NCBI GenBank assembly: GCA_903879705.1
Contig: CAIRMO010000077.1
Location: 18,688 to 82,687, forward strand
Source: an uncultured Candidatus Competibacteraceae bacterium
GTDB lineage: Bacteria > Pseudomonadota > Gammaproteobacteria > Competibacterales > Competibacteraceae
DNA: 64,000 bases
Direction: 5' to 3'
The notes below the pieces were generated by a model that worked only from the letters and a program-made list of their open reading frames with translations, searched no databases and was not told the origin of the DNA. Within the stretch, counting starts at the first letter, position 1. Each line of letters begins with the position of its first letter. Of this stretch, positions 54,905-63,504 are shown in pieces. A program made the position numbers and the translations under genes.

Positions 54905-57073
54905 ATGAACGAAAAATTCAGGGCGGGTATAGCGCTTATCGCGTTTCTGGCACTGGTGGCCAGCCTGCAACTGGCGGTCGGTTATGCGTTTTACTCCGCA
55001 CTGGAGCCGGACGACCGCCAAGGTTTTGCCGTGCTGCTGGCTGGGCAACGGGAGTTGCTGCTGGAGTTGGGAGCGCTGGAACTGGGGCTATTCGGGATTG
55101 CCTTCGTCCTTGCCTACCAGGTTTACGTCAACGGATCGCTCAAAATCGCCGAAGGCGTCCGCATCATCCTTAGCGCCAACCCCGGCCATCGGCTGGAGCT
55201 GGCCGGCCCGGTCGAACTCCGGCAGGCGGCGCACGCGATCAACGCCCTGGCTGACCATAGTGAAATGCTGATCCGCGATCGGGAAGCCCGGATCGCCGAG
55301 GCGAAATGCTCGGTCGAGGCGGAGAAAAACCGGCTGGCAGCGCTGATGTCCGAGCTGTCCCAAGGCGTGCTGGTCTGCACTCTCGATGGCCGCATCCTGC
55401 TGTACAACGAGCGCGCCCGGCAGGTTATTTGCGCCTCGACCCGTCTGCACAGCGGCGCCGCGCCACTGGTTGGTTTGGGGCGCTCGATTTTTGCTTTTGT
55501 CGATCACAACCTGCTGGCTCATGCGCTGGAAAGCATTCAGGCACGGCTGGAGAAAAACGAAGCCGATCTGAATGTCCAGTTCCTGATTACCACCCGGTCC
55601 GGCCAGTTCGTCCGGGTTCATCTGGCTCCGGTTCTAACCGCCGCCGCTACCGCCTCCCCGCACCCCGATCCGCCGATTACCAGCGGCTTCGTGATGACGG
55701 TGGAGGACATCACCCGCAGCTTCGAACTTGATACGACCCGCGACATGCTGCTGCACGCCTTTACCGAGGGCAGTCGTGCGTCGCTGGCCAGCATCCGCGC
55801 CGCGGTCGAAATGCTGGCTTACTACCCGGACTGCGCGCCGGTCGATCGCCACCGCTTCATTCAGGTCATCAACGAGGAGGTCGGCAACCTGAGCGGCAAG
55901 CTGCACCAGTTGACCACCGACCATGTCGACTCGCTCAAAACCCGCTGGCCGCTGGAGGAGATGCCAGGTGCCGACTTGATCGAAGCGGTGCGGCACCGGA
56001 TCGAAACCCGGCTTGGAGTGGCGGTAGCGTCAGCGGATCTCGACCTGTCGATCTGGGTCAAAGTGGACAGTTACGCGATGATCCAGGCGCTGAGCTATCT
56101 GGCCAGCCGGCTGAAGGAGGAATGGGGGATAGGCGAGTTGCGGATCGGCCTGTCGCGGCACGCACGGATCGTCCAGCTTGATTTGATCTGGCCGGGGCCG
56201 GGGCTGTCGCAGGAGATCCTGCACCAGTGGGAGCAGGACAGCCTGCACACTGGCGGCGAGGACAACCCGCTGACCCTCTACGATGTCCTTGAACGGCACG
56301 GCGCGGAGATTGTGTACATCATGGACAAGGAGCGGAATCATCCCCTGTTCCGGCTGTTGCTGCCGTTGACCGCGCCGCTGCGGCCGCTGCCGGGCGCGTC
56401 GATCCGCTACGACGAGAGCCGCCCGGAATTTTACGACTTCGATCTGTTCCACCGCGCCTGCCCGACTCCGGAGCTGGATCAGGCGGCGCTAACCGACCTG
56501 AGCTATACCGTGTTCGATACCGAAACCACCGGCCTTGATCCGTCCGCTGGCGATGAAATCATCTCGATTGGCGCAGCGCGGATTGTCAACAATCGCTTGC
56601 TCCACTATGAGACTTATGAACAAATGATTGACCCGAAACGGCCCATTACCGGGCCGGCGCAGCTCATTCACGGCATTTCCAACGAGATGTTGCGCGGTCA
56701 GCCGAGCATTGACGAAGTGTTGCCGCAGTTTCACGAGTATTGCGCTGACCCGGTGCTGGTCGGTCATAACGCCGCTTTTGATCTGCGGTTCCTGCAACTG
56801 AAGGAAGCCAGCGCCGGGGTCCGTTTCACCCAGCCGGTGCTGGACACGCTGCTGCTGTCGCAAGTCCTGCATCCCCGCCAGGAATCCCATGCTCTGGAAG
56901 CCATTGCCGAACGGCTGGGCGTGGCGGTGGTGGCCCGCCATACCGCCTTGGGCGATGCGCTGGTGACCGGCGAGGTCTTTCTGCGGATGATTCCACTGCT
57001 GGCCGCCCACGGGATTCGTACCTTGGGCCAGGCGCGTGAGGCGACCGAGAAGATTTTCGCCGGCGAATACTGA
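54905..57073 (+). CDS. Membrane degenerate sensor-kinase fused to DnaQ-type 3'-5' exonuclease
   Basis: A 722-aa fusion. Two N-terminal membrane helices (about 8-30 and 57-77) are followed by a HAMP-like linker and coiled coil (about 80-140), and a PAS-like domain (about 140-260). Then comes a region resembling the HisKA dimerisation helix but with FTEGSRASLASIRAAVEML (about 285) where SHExxTPL should carry the His, and a vestigial HATPase (NPLTLYDVLERHGAEIVYI). The C-terminus (about 530-720) is an intact DEDDh exonuclease: FDTETTGLD, HNAAFDLRFL, and the His of RHTALGD with its Asp. It therefore looks like a signalling pseudo-kinase controlling a nuclease. It diverges from the actP pair. Confidence 0.85.
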   Translation: MNEKFRAGIALIAFLALVASLQLAVGYAFYSALEPDDRQGFAVLLAGQRELLLELGALELGLFGIAFVLAYQVYVNGSLKIAEGVRIILSANPGHRLELAGPVELRQAAHAINALADHSEMLIRDREARIAEAKCSVEAEKNRLAALMSELSQGVLVCTLDGRILLYNERARQVICASTRLHSGAAPLVGLGRSIFAFVDHNLLAHALESIQARLEKNEADLNVQFLITTRSGQFVRVHLAPVLTAAATASPHPDPPITSGFVMTVEDITRSFELDTTRDMLLHAFTEGSRASLASIRAAVEMLAYYPDCAPVDRHRFIQVINEEVGNLSGKLHQLTTDHVDSLKTRWPLEEMPGADLIEAVRHRIETRLGVAVASADLDLSIWVKVDSYAMIQALSYLASRLKEEWGIGELRIGLSRHARIVQLDLIWPGPGLSQEILHQWEQDSLHTGGEDNPLTLYDVLERHGAEIVYIMDKERNHPLFRLLLPLTAPLRPLPGASIRYDESRPEFYDFDLFHRACPTPELDQAALTDLSYTVFDTETTGLDPSAGDEIISIGAARIVNNRLLHYETYEQMIDPKRPITGPAQLIHGISNEMLRGQPSIDEVLPQFHEYCADPVLVGHNAAFDLRFLQLKEASAGVRFTQPVLDTLLLSQVLHPRQESHALEAIAERLGVAVVARHTALGDALVTGEVFLRMIPLLAAHGIRTLGQAREATEKIFAGEY

Positions 57074-57102
57074 GCAGGGCTTGCGCTTGCCTACCGTGTT
57101 CA

Positions 57103-57136
57103 TTCCGTCATACCTGCATTCGCGGGTATGACGGAA
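57103..57136. terminator. Palindrome after the exonuclease gene (repeat-derived)
   Basis: TTCCGTCATACC (57103-57114) and GGTATGACGGAA (57125-57136) are a perfect 12-bp stem with a 10-nt loop, between the ends of two converging genes. It is a half-size relative of the repeat at 15762-15833 (shared CGTCATACC and CGCGGGTATGACG). It may act as a terminator for both genes, but no U-tract follows. Confidence 0.6.
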
Positions 57137-57149
57137 AATGAAATCGCCG

Positions 57150-59114
57150 TTAAATCTTGATCGGCGTCACGATCATCTGGATTTCCCGCAGGTGCAGGCG
57201 GCGCTGCATGGCAATGGCGGTGTGGTTGTGCAGCCACGAGATCAGCCAGCTTTCATTGTCGAAAATCAGCTTGCTGCTCAGGCATACGCTGTTGGGGTAA
57301 TCGGTGGTGACGTGCGCCGCCAGTTTTTCCAGCTCTGTTTCGACATCCGTGCCGTAAGCCGCGTAAGACGCCGCCGCCCAGCCTTTACTGTGGCAATAGT
57401 TGACGTAGTAACGCAGCGAGTTTTCGATTTGATATTGCAGCGACCGCAACGCGCCCTTGCCCCCGTAGCTCTCGGCGTCCACTTCACCGACGCTGATAAA
57501 GATGAAGTTTTTGAAATGGCCGGGGAACAGTTCGTTCAGCCATTTCAGCGCGTACATCCCCAGACCGCGATTCTTGCCCACCAGAAAAATGGCGGTCGGC
57601 TGTCCGGGATCCAGCGGCGGTTCGGGCAAATCTTCATCCCAGTGCGGGCGCGGCGCATAGAGCGCGTCCACGGTGCGTAATTGCTGTCGAACCCGCTCAT
57701 AATGCCGCCGAATCAGGGCGCACAGCGCAATGATCAGGCCCGTGATCAGGATGGTGAGCCAGCCGCCCTCGGCGAACTTTTCGACCACGGTCGTGATCAG
57801 GATGCCGCCAGTGACCGCGAAACCCAGCAGCGCCAGCGCCAGTCGTGACTTCCAGCCATCTACGTCATAGCGGCTGCGCCACCAGTGCCGGCACAGGCCC
57901 AGCAGCGACAGGGAAAAAGTGATGAAGACGTTGATGCTGTACAACACCACCAGCACCGACACGTCGCCCCGGGTCCACGCCAGAATGCCGAACGCCCCTA
58001 ACCCCATGAGAAAAATGCCGTTCTGGGTAACCAGCCGCCCGGACAGATTCCGAAACTGGCGGGGAATCCAGGAATCGACCGCCATATTAGCCAACACGGT
58101 CGGTCCGCCGAGAAAGCCCGTGTTGGCGGCAACGAACAGCAGTCCAGCCTCCAGCACCAGTACGATCGCCAGCAGACCATGACTGAGGATCGGATCCAGC
58201 TGCCAACTGTCGATGATGGCTCCGAAGGTGACCGCATTCAGGGTCTGGTGCGGGACCGGCTGGGCGTGCCAGAGCAGGTACAGCAGAATGACGCCGCCGG
58301 CGGTGAAACTCAGCGAACTGGCCATGTACAGCATGGTGTAACGCCCGGTTTTAACCCGCGGCTCGCTGAGCATGTTGACGTTGTTAGAGACCGCCTCCAG
58401 ACCGGTGTAGGTGCCGCCGCCCAGTGAATAGGCCCGCAGGAACAGCGCAGCGGCAAACACCCAACCCATCTGCCCGGTGAGTTGCTGAGTCTCGTTGATG
58501 GTGTCCGGGATCAGGTGCGGCAAGCCTTCGGCATGAACGACGACGCCGTAGATAATCAGGAAGGCGTGGGTCAGGAAGAAGCCAAGAAAGATCGGCAACA
58601 GAACCTTGATGGATTCCTTCATCCCGCGCAGGTTTAGCATGATCAGAATGATAATCAGCGCGACCTGGGCTGGCAGCTTGTAGGGTTGGGCGGTTGGCGG
58701 TAACAGGCTGAACAGGGCATCGCCGCTGGCCGCGATAGAAATGGCGATGGTCAGAATATAGTCGACCAGGAGCGCTGATCCCGAAACCAGGCCGGCGCGG
58801 GGACCGAGCAACTGGGTCGCGACCTTGTAACCACCGCCGCCAGAAGGGAATAACTCGATCACCTGGTTGTAGGCCAAGGCGATGATGAACACGGTCAGGA
58901 AGGTGGCGGCGGCCAGGTAGAGGCCGAAATGGGTGTATTGCCCCAGCGCCAGAAAGGCTTCTTCCGGGCCGTAGCAGGCTGAGGATAGACCGTCGGCGCC
59001 CAGACCGATCCAGGCCAGAAAGGCTACCAGAGCGATGTGCTGGCGGGTATCCGGGTGAAGCGGGTCGTGCGGCTTGCCAATTACCGCCTCTCTGACTTTT
59101 GCAACAAACGGCAT
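57150..59114 (-). CDS. APC-superfamily transporter with cytosolic C-terminal domain (KimA-like)
   Basis: A 654-aa membrane protein with about 12 helices of the amino acid/polyamine/cation superfamily. The N-terminal cytoplasmic region and the first helix AFLAWIGLGADGLSSACYGPEEAF resemble KimA-type potassium transporters. IELFPSGGGGYKVATQLLG is a substrate-binding motif. A 150-residue cytosolic C-terminal part (FLVGKNRGLGMYALKWLNELF, core GKNRGLG) resembles a nucleotide-binding regulatory domain, as in KimA where it binds cyclic-di-AMP. An amino acid permease is the alternative. It is monocistronic. Confidence 0.75.
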   Translation of the reverse strand: MPFVAKVREAVIGKPHDPLHPDTRQHIALVAFLAWIGLGADGLSSACYGPEEAFLALGQYTHFGLYLAAATFLTVFIIALAYNQVIELFPSGGGGYKVATQLLGPRAGLVSGSALLVDYILTIAISIAASGDALFSLLPPTAQPYKLPAQVALIIILIMLNLRGMKESIKVLLPIFLGFFLTHAFLIIYGVVVHAEGLPHLIPDTINETQQLTGQMGWVFAAALFLRAYSLGGGTYTGLEAVSNNVNMLSEPRVKTGRYTMLYMASSLSFTAGGVILLYLLWHAQPVPHQTLNAVTFGAIIDSWQLDPILSHGLLAIVLVLEAGLLFVAANTGFLGGPTVLANMAVDSWIPRQFRNLSGRLVTQNGIFLMGLGAFGILAWTRGDVSVLVVLYSINVFITFSLSLLGLCRHWWRSRYDVDGWKSRLALALLGFAVTGGILITTVVEKFAEGGWLTILITGLIIALCALIRRHYERVRQQLRTVDALYAPRPHWDEDLPEPPLDPGQPTAIFLVGKNRGLGMYALKWLNELFPGHFKNFIFISVGEVDAESYGGKGALRSLQYQIENSLRYYVNYCHSKGWAAASYAAYGTDVETELEKLAAHVTTDYPNSVCLSSKLIFDNESWLISWLHNHTAIAMQRRLHLREIQMIVTPIKI

Positions 59115-59481
59115 GGCGGATTCTCATCAGGTTCCGGGTGCGTCCAATCACTATACTCCACCTGCTGACTGCTGAATTGGTGCGTTGCGGCAAAAACTGC
59201 GCCGTATTCGCCGTCTGCAACTCCGGGAGGGCGCGAAACCTTGGTGCGTTATCCACAAAACCTGTGGATAACTCCACACCAGATCATGGGCGCCGGGGAG
59301 GGGGAACCAAGAAAAATACGGACTTGATAGATGCAAGCCGAACTGAGCAAAAAACCATCGTTGCGCACACCTGATGCCGCGACCTCATGCCCCGCATGCC
59401 GGCAAGATCACGGGCGGCTTATTTTTAATAAGTTAACATTTAAACTTTAAAGTTAATGAGTTAACTTGAACTATTACCAGA
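59115..59481. other. Intergenic region upstream of murI, AT-rich on its right side
   Basis: 367 nt between the diverging APC transporter and murI genes. It holds the two DnaA boxes (59249-59271), and an A/T-rich stretch (59420-59467) with inverted AAGTTAAC/GTTAACTT arms (59430-59437, 59460-59467) just before murI, where its promoter should be. No gene is seen. Confidence 0.5.
59249..59271. promoter_or_regulatory. Pair of perfect DnaA boxes in inverted orientation
   Basis: TTATCCACA (59249-59257) and TGTGGATAA (59263-59271) each equal the consensus DnaA box TTATCCACA, face each other and are separated by 5 bp. It lies between the APC transporter and murI. It could be a DnaA-controlled operator, a titration site or, less probably, a chance palindrome. 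Confidence 0.6.
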
Positions 59482-60270
59482 ATGGGCAATAACAATCCGG
59501 TTGGCGTATTTGATTCCGGGGTAGGCGGGCTGTCGGTGCTGCGGCGGATTCGCGCCGATCTGCCGCACGAGACCTTGCTGTATGTGGCCGATTCGGGCCA
59601 TGCCCCCTATGGCGGGCAAACGCTGGAATTCATCCTGCGGCGCTCGGTCGCCATCACCGAGTTTCTGCTGGAGCGCGGCGCAAAAGTGGTCGTGGTGGCC
59701 TGCAACACGGCGACGGCGGCAGCGATTGCCCAGTTACGTCGGCAGTTCGACATTCCGGTTATTGGCATCGAACCGGCCATCAAACCCGCGGTCGCCATGA
59801 CCCGTTCCGGGGTGGTTGGCATTCTGGCGACGGGTCATACGGTGCGCAGCGCTAAATTCGCCGATTTGCTGGACCGGCATGGGCGACAAGCGCGAGTGCT
59901 GGCGCAACCCTGTCCGGGGCTGGCCGATTGCGTTGAGCAGGGCGAATTGGGCGGTCTCCGCCCCCGTATCCTGCTGGAGCGCTATCTGGCGCCACTGTTG
60001 GCCGAGGATGCCGATACCCTGGTTCTCGGCTGCACCCATTACCCGTTTCTGACTCCGCTGATCGAACGGCTGGTCGGTCCAGAGGTGAGTATTCTTGACC
60101 CGAGCGCCGCAGTGGCCCGGCACTTGCGTAACCGACTGGAAGCGCTGGACCTGCTGGCGGATCGCGGTGCGCCGGGCGGTGAAGGATATTTCACCAGCGG
60201 CGCGCCCGTACCGACCGCCCAGGTAATGAGCCGGTTACTGGGCTATTCCATCACGCTTGACGTTCTATAG
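59482..60270 (+). CDS. murI: Glutamate racemase MurI
   Basis: A 262-aa cofactor-independent racemase making D-glutamate for peptidoglycan. GVFDSGVGGLSVLRRI is the N-terminal signature. The two catalytic cysteines are in VVACNTATAAA (about residue 74) and LGCTHYPFLTP (about 183). The length and motifs are normal. The start ATG at 59482 has no strong ribosome site, but family alignment supports MGNNNPVGVFDSG as the N-terminus. A 49-nt gap separates it from the secreted-protein gene that follows. Confidence 0.94.
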   Translation: MGNNNPVGVFDSGVGGLSVLRRIRADLPHETLLYVADSGHAPYGGQTLEFILRRSVAITEFLLERGAKVVVVACNTATAAAIAQLRRQFDIPVIGIEPAIKPAVAMTRSGVVGILATGHTVRSAKFADLLDRHGRQARVLAQPCPGLADCVEQGELGGLRPRILLERYLAPLLAEDADTLVLGCTHYPFLTPLIERLVGPEVSILDPSAAVARHLRNRLEALDLLADRGAPGGEGYFTSGAPVPTAQVMSRLLGYSITLDVL

Positions 60271-60319
60271 AGACGGGACAAAACGGTCCTTCGGCATTGA
60301 AGATCGCGAGGTACTTTCT

Positions 60320-62446
60320 ATGAAATCGCTTATAGGTCAATTGATTGCGGCGACGCTGATCGCCGGATTATCCGCGTCGGCCATTTCCGCGCCGACCCTT
60401 TCGGGATGCGCCATTTTCCCGGAAAACAATGTCTGGAACACCCCGATCGATACCCTGCCGGTCGATCCTCGCTCGGCGGCTTATCTGAATGCCATTGGCA
60501 GCGCCAACGGCGTTCATGCTGATTTTGGCTCCGGTCTCTGGAACGGCGGCCCCATCGGCATTCCTTACATCGCGGTGCCGGGAACCCAGCCGCTGGTCCC
60601 AGTCACGTTCGAATACGCCGACGAGAGCGATCCAGGCCCCTATCCGATTCCGCCCAACGCGCCGATTGAAGGCGGCAGTCAGGCTGACGGCGACCGGCAT
60701 GTGCTGGTGCTGAATCGGAACCTTTGCAAGTTGTATGAACTTTACAGCGCCTATCCCCAGGCGGGCGGCAGTCGTTGGGTGGCCGGTTCCGGTGCGGTGT
60801 TCGATTTGAAATCCAATGCCTTGCGCCCCCAGACCTGGACTTCGGCGGATGCCGCCGGACTACCGATTCTGCCGGGACTGGTGCGGTATGACGAAGTTGC
60901 TGCCGGGAGCATCAACCACGCGATCCGCTTCACCGCCCCCCACACTCGCCGGACCTTCATTTGGCCGGCTCGCCATTACGCCTCCGACCTCACCGCCTTG
61001 TCCTATCCACCGATGGGTCAGCGGTTCCGGCTCAAGGCCAATTACAACATCTCCACGTTTTCGCCCCACGCCCAGATCATTCTGCGCGCCCTCAAGCAAT
61101 ATGGGCTGATTTTGGCTGACAACGGTTCCCCCTGGTTCATCTCCGGGGTTCCTGACTCGCGCTGGAACAACGATGTGCTACACACCTTGGGGCAGGTTAC
61201 CGGGGCCAACTTCGAGGCGGTGGATGAATCCGGTCTGATGGTGAGCGTCAATTCTGGTCAGGCCAGTCTGGCCCGCAGTATCAATCTGAACCCAAATCCG
61301 CCGGCCCAGCCGGTGCGGCTGGCATTTATCCATCATTCCACGGGAGAAAATCTGCTGGCCGACGATAACGGCGGGTTAGGCATCGCCTTGCGGAACAACC
61401 GTTATTTCGTTAGCGACACCAACTACGGCTGGGGACCGGACAGCATCGGCGATACCACTGATATTGGTCACTGGTGGCTCTGGTTCCGGGGGCCGAACAG
61501 CACGACTTACCTGAATGCCCTGTATGCCGAGCGTGACCAGCATGCTTCCTATTCCCGCTTGCCCACCGCGCCCACCGGGCCGAACCAGATCGTCCTGTTC
61601 AAATCCTGCTTCCCCAACTCGGCGCTCCAAGGCAATCCTGTCGCGCTGCCACCGCTGATTGCCAGCAACCCGCTCAAGGGTCAGGACAGCAGTTCGCCCG
61701 CCCACACCGTCGCCAACGCCAAGGGGATTTATATTAGCCTCCTGGATTATTTCCGCACCCGGCAGGACAAGCTGTTCGTAGTCCTGGCCGCTCCGCCACT
61801 CAGCGATCCGGCCTATTCCGCCAATGCCCGCGTTTTCAACCAGTGGCTGAGTACAGAATGGCTGAAAAATTATCCCTACCGGAATGTGGCGGTTTTCGAT
61901 TTCTATAATGTGCTGACGACCAACGGCGGCAACTCGGACCTGAATGATCTGAACCGGGCGACAGGCAACCACCACCGGCTGCTTAGCGGGGTGATCCAGC
62001 ACCAGACCAGCGGCGATAACGATGCCAATCCGAATGTTCTGGAATACCCCAGCGGTGACGATCACCCCAGCCGGGCCGGCAACCTGAAAGCGGTTGCGGA
62101 GTTCGCGCCGCTGCTGAATATCTATTACCACTGCTGGCAAGGCACTGGCGGTTGCCCATCGTCAGCCCCTTCCCGCCTGCAAGCGCGGGCGGTCGGAGCC
62201 ACTTCAATTGTACTGTCGTGGGCGGACAACAGTCTGGATGAAACCGGGTTCGCCATTGAACGCAAGCTGCAGGGTTGCGCGGTTGGCGGAACCTGGACGC
62301 CCGTCGCTACGGTTCCCCGCAATGTCGTCACCTTTACCCAAACCGGACTCACTGCAGCAACGACCTATGCCTATCGGGTCCGGGCCGCTAACGCCAAGGG
62401 TAAATCCGACGACTCCAACTGCGCCGCCGCTGCGAGCGCGCCATAA
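60320..62446 (+). CDS. Secreted three-part protein: NVWNT-domain, SGNH-like domain, fibronectin type III
   Basis: A 708-aa protein starting at the ATG at 60320 with GAGG 8-9 nt upstream. A signal peptide (MKSLIGQLIAATLIAGLSASAISA) leads to domain 1 (about 25-330), which begins CAIFPENNVWNTPIDTLP and is an uncharacterised extracellular domain. Domain 2 (about 335-610) starts RLAFIHHSTGENLL, with an Asn-containing FKSCFPNS and DDHPSRAG, in the order of the blocks of SGNH/GDSL hydrolases (HHS replacing GDS). Domain 3 (about 617-706) is a fibronectin type III module (PSRLQARAVG...YRVRAAN). It may act on extracellular polysaccharide. Enzymatic activity is not shown by sequence. Confidence 0.6.
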   Translation: MKSLIGQLIAATLIAGLSASAISAPTLSGCAIFPENNVWNTPIDTLPVDPRSAAYLNAIGSANGVHADFGSGLWNGGPIGIPYIAVPGTQPLVPVTFEYADESDPGPYPIPPNAPIEGGSQADGDRHVLVLNRNLCKLYELYSAYPQAGGSRWVAGSGAVFDLKSNALRPQTWTSADAAGLPILPGLVRYDEVAAGSINHAIRFTAPHTRRTFIWPARHYASDLTALSYPPMGQRFRLKANYNISTFSPHAQIILRALKQYGLILADNGSPWFISGVPDSRWNNDVLHTLGQVTGANFEAVDESGLMVSVNSGQASLARSINLNPNPPAQPVRLAFIHHSTGENLLADDNGGLGIALRNNRYFVSDTNYGWGPDSIGDTTDIGHWWLWFRGPNSTTYLNALYAERDQHASYSRLPTAPTGPNQIVLFKSCFPNSALQGNPVALPPLIASNPLKGQDSSSPAHTVANAKGIYISLLDYFRTRQDKLFVVLAAPPLSDPAYSANARVFNQWLSTEWLKNYPYRNVAVFDFYNVLTTNGGNSDLNDLNRATGNHHRLLSGVIQHQTSGDNDANPNVLEYPSGDDHPSRAGNLKAVAEFAPLLNIYYHCWQGTGGCPSSAPSRLQARAVGATSIVLSWADNSLDETGFAIERKLQGCAVGGTWTPVATVPRNVVTFTQTGLTAATTYAYRVRAANAKGKSDDSNCAAAASAP

Positions 62447-62457
62447 AGCAATCCGGT

Positions 62458-62633
62458 TTAGAAGCTCTCTATATGGTTGCGAAACTTAATCGCGGGAATC
62501 TGAAAGATTTTCATATCCCCGATCAGATGTTCGATGTCAACACGAATGCGGCTGATCGCCCGATTTTCTTTCTTCTGCTTTGGCGTCAACGTAGGATGAG
62601 GATTGGACTTTGACTTCCGGGGCTTTTTATCCT
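62458..62633 (-). pseudogene. IS5-type transposase C-terminal fragment
   Basis: The minus strand reads KKPRKSKSNPHPTLTPKQKK followed by ENRAISRIRVDIEHLIGDMKI and a stop at 62458. This matches the C-terminal end of IS5-family DDE transposases (ENRxxSrxRvxVEHvIGxxKxF), including the catalytic Glu. Its N-terminal part is missing, ending at the inverted repeat at 62634. So it is a truncated insertion sequence relic. Confidence 0.7.
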
Positions 62634-62768
62634 CGTGTAAATTTTCCTGTGATCCGCTCCCAAGCCGGGTATGCACACGATGCTCGAACCAGTTATATCA
62701 ATCGGTTAGGAGAACCCAATGGTCTAGCTGCTCCCGTGATCCACCGTTATCACAGGAAAATTTACACG
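62634..62768. repeat. 135-bp element with perfect 20-bp terminal inverted repeats
   Basis: CGTGTAAATTTTCCTGTGAT (62634-62653) and ATCACAGGAAAATTTACACG (62749-62768) are exact reverse complements around 95 nt. The left arm abuts the transposase fragment. It looks like a miniature element, or the ends of an IS whose centre was deleted. The core has no gene. Confidence 0.7.
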
Positions 62769-62831
62769 CAGCGGTAATGAGCTCCTGTTCCGCCGGAGTC
62801 AAATTCAGCGTCGCCACAGAGTGTAGTGCGC

Positions 62832-63449
62832 ATGTACAAGGGTGAATGGTTCAACAGCATCAGTCATCTGATTGGCGCAGTGGCCGCGCTGGTGGGGCTA
62901 CTGATCGTGGTTGTCGTGGCCGCGCAGCAGGGCGATCCCTGGAAAATCGTCAGTTTCAGCGTCTACGGCTTCACCCTGTTCTCGCTGTATACCATTTCCA
63001 CGCTGTATCACAGCTTGCAGGGCCGCGCGAAGCGGATTTTCCGCAAACTCGATCACCTGTCGATCTACTTCCTGATCGCGGGCACCTATACCCCGTTTAC
63101 GCTGGTTACGCTGCGCGGCGTCTGGGGCTGGACCATTTTCGGGATTATCTGGGGGCTGGCGCTGTTCGGACTGGTGCTGGAAGCCCTGCCGCAAAAAAGC
63201 AACCGGGTGCTGTCGATGGTGGTGTATGTGCTGATGGGCTGGCTGGTGCTGGTCGCGCTCAAACCGTTGCTGGCAGCTCTGCCAATGGCGGGATTTCTAT
63301 GGCTGTTGGTGGGCGGAATTTTCTACACCGGCGGGCTGGCGTTTTTCTTTTTTGACGAGAAAGTCCGGCATTTTCACGGCATCTGGCATCTCTTCGTGTT
63401 GGCCGGCAGCCTTTGTCATTATCTGACGATCCTGTTTTATGTGGCTTGA
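62832..63449 (+). CDS. Hemolysin III / PAQR-family membrane protein
   Basis: A 205-aa membrane protein with seven helices. YKGEWFNSISHLIGA, STLYHSL, KLDHLSIYFLIAGTYTPFTL and the C-terminal HFHGIWHLFVLAGSLCHYL carry the conserved Ser/His/Asp metal-binding motif of the PAQR (YqfA/HlyIII) superfamily. I start it at the ATG at 62832; a GTG six nucleotides earlier is also in frame. Its function in bacteria is unsettled; hemolysis is a historical label. It is monocistronic. Confidence 0.9.
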   Translation: MYKGEWFNSISHLIGAVAALVGLLIVVVVAAQQGDPWKIVSFSVYGFTLFSLYTISTLYHSLQGRAKRIFRKLDHLSIYFLIAGTYTPFTLVTLRGVWGWTIFGIIWGLALFGLVLEALPQKSNRVLSMVVYVLMGWLVLVALKPLLAALPMAGFLWLLVGGIFYTGGLAFFFFDEKVRHFHGIWHLFVLAGSLCHYLTILFYVA

Positions 63450-63504
63450 TGCAGTGACTTGGCCGCTCGCGTTGAAAGACGGCTCCTATGGGCGATCCGC
63501 TGCT

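Noticed and set aside
59249..59467. Chromosomal replication origin
   Set aside because: Only two DnaA boxes and no dnaA, dnaN, gidA or rpmH nearby; kept as a DnaA-site finding instead.
60320..62446. PEP-CTERM sorting signal that would link the secreted protein to the EPS cluster
   Set aside because: The C-terminus ends in a fibronectin type III domain with no PEP motif or trailing membrane helix.
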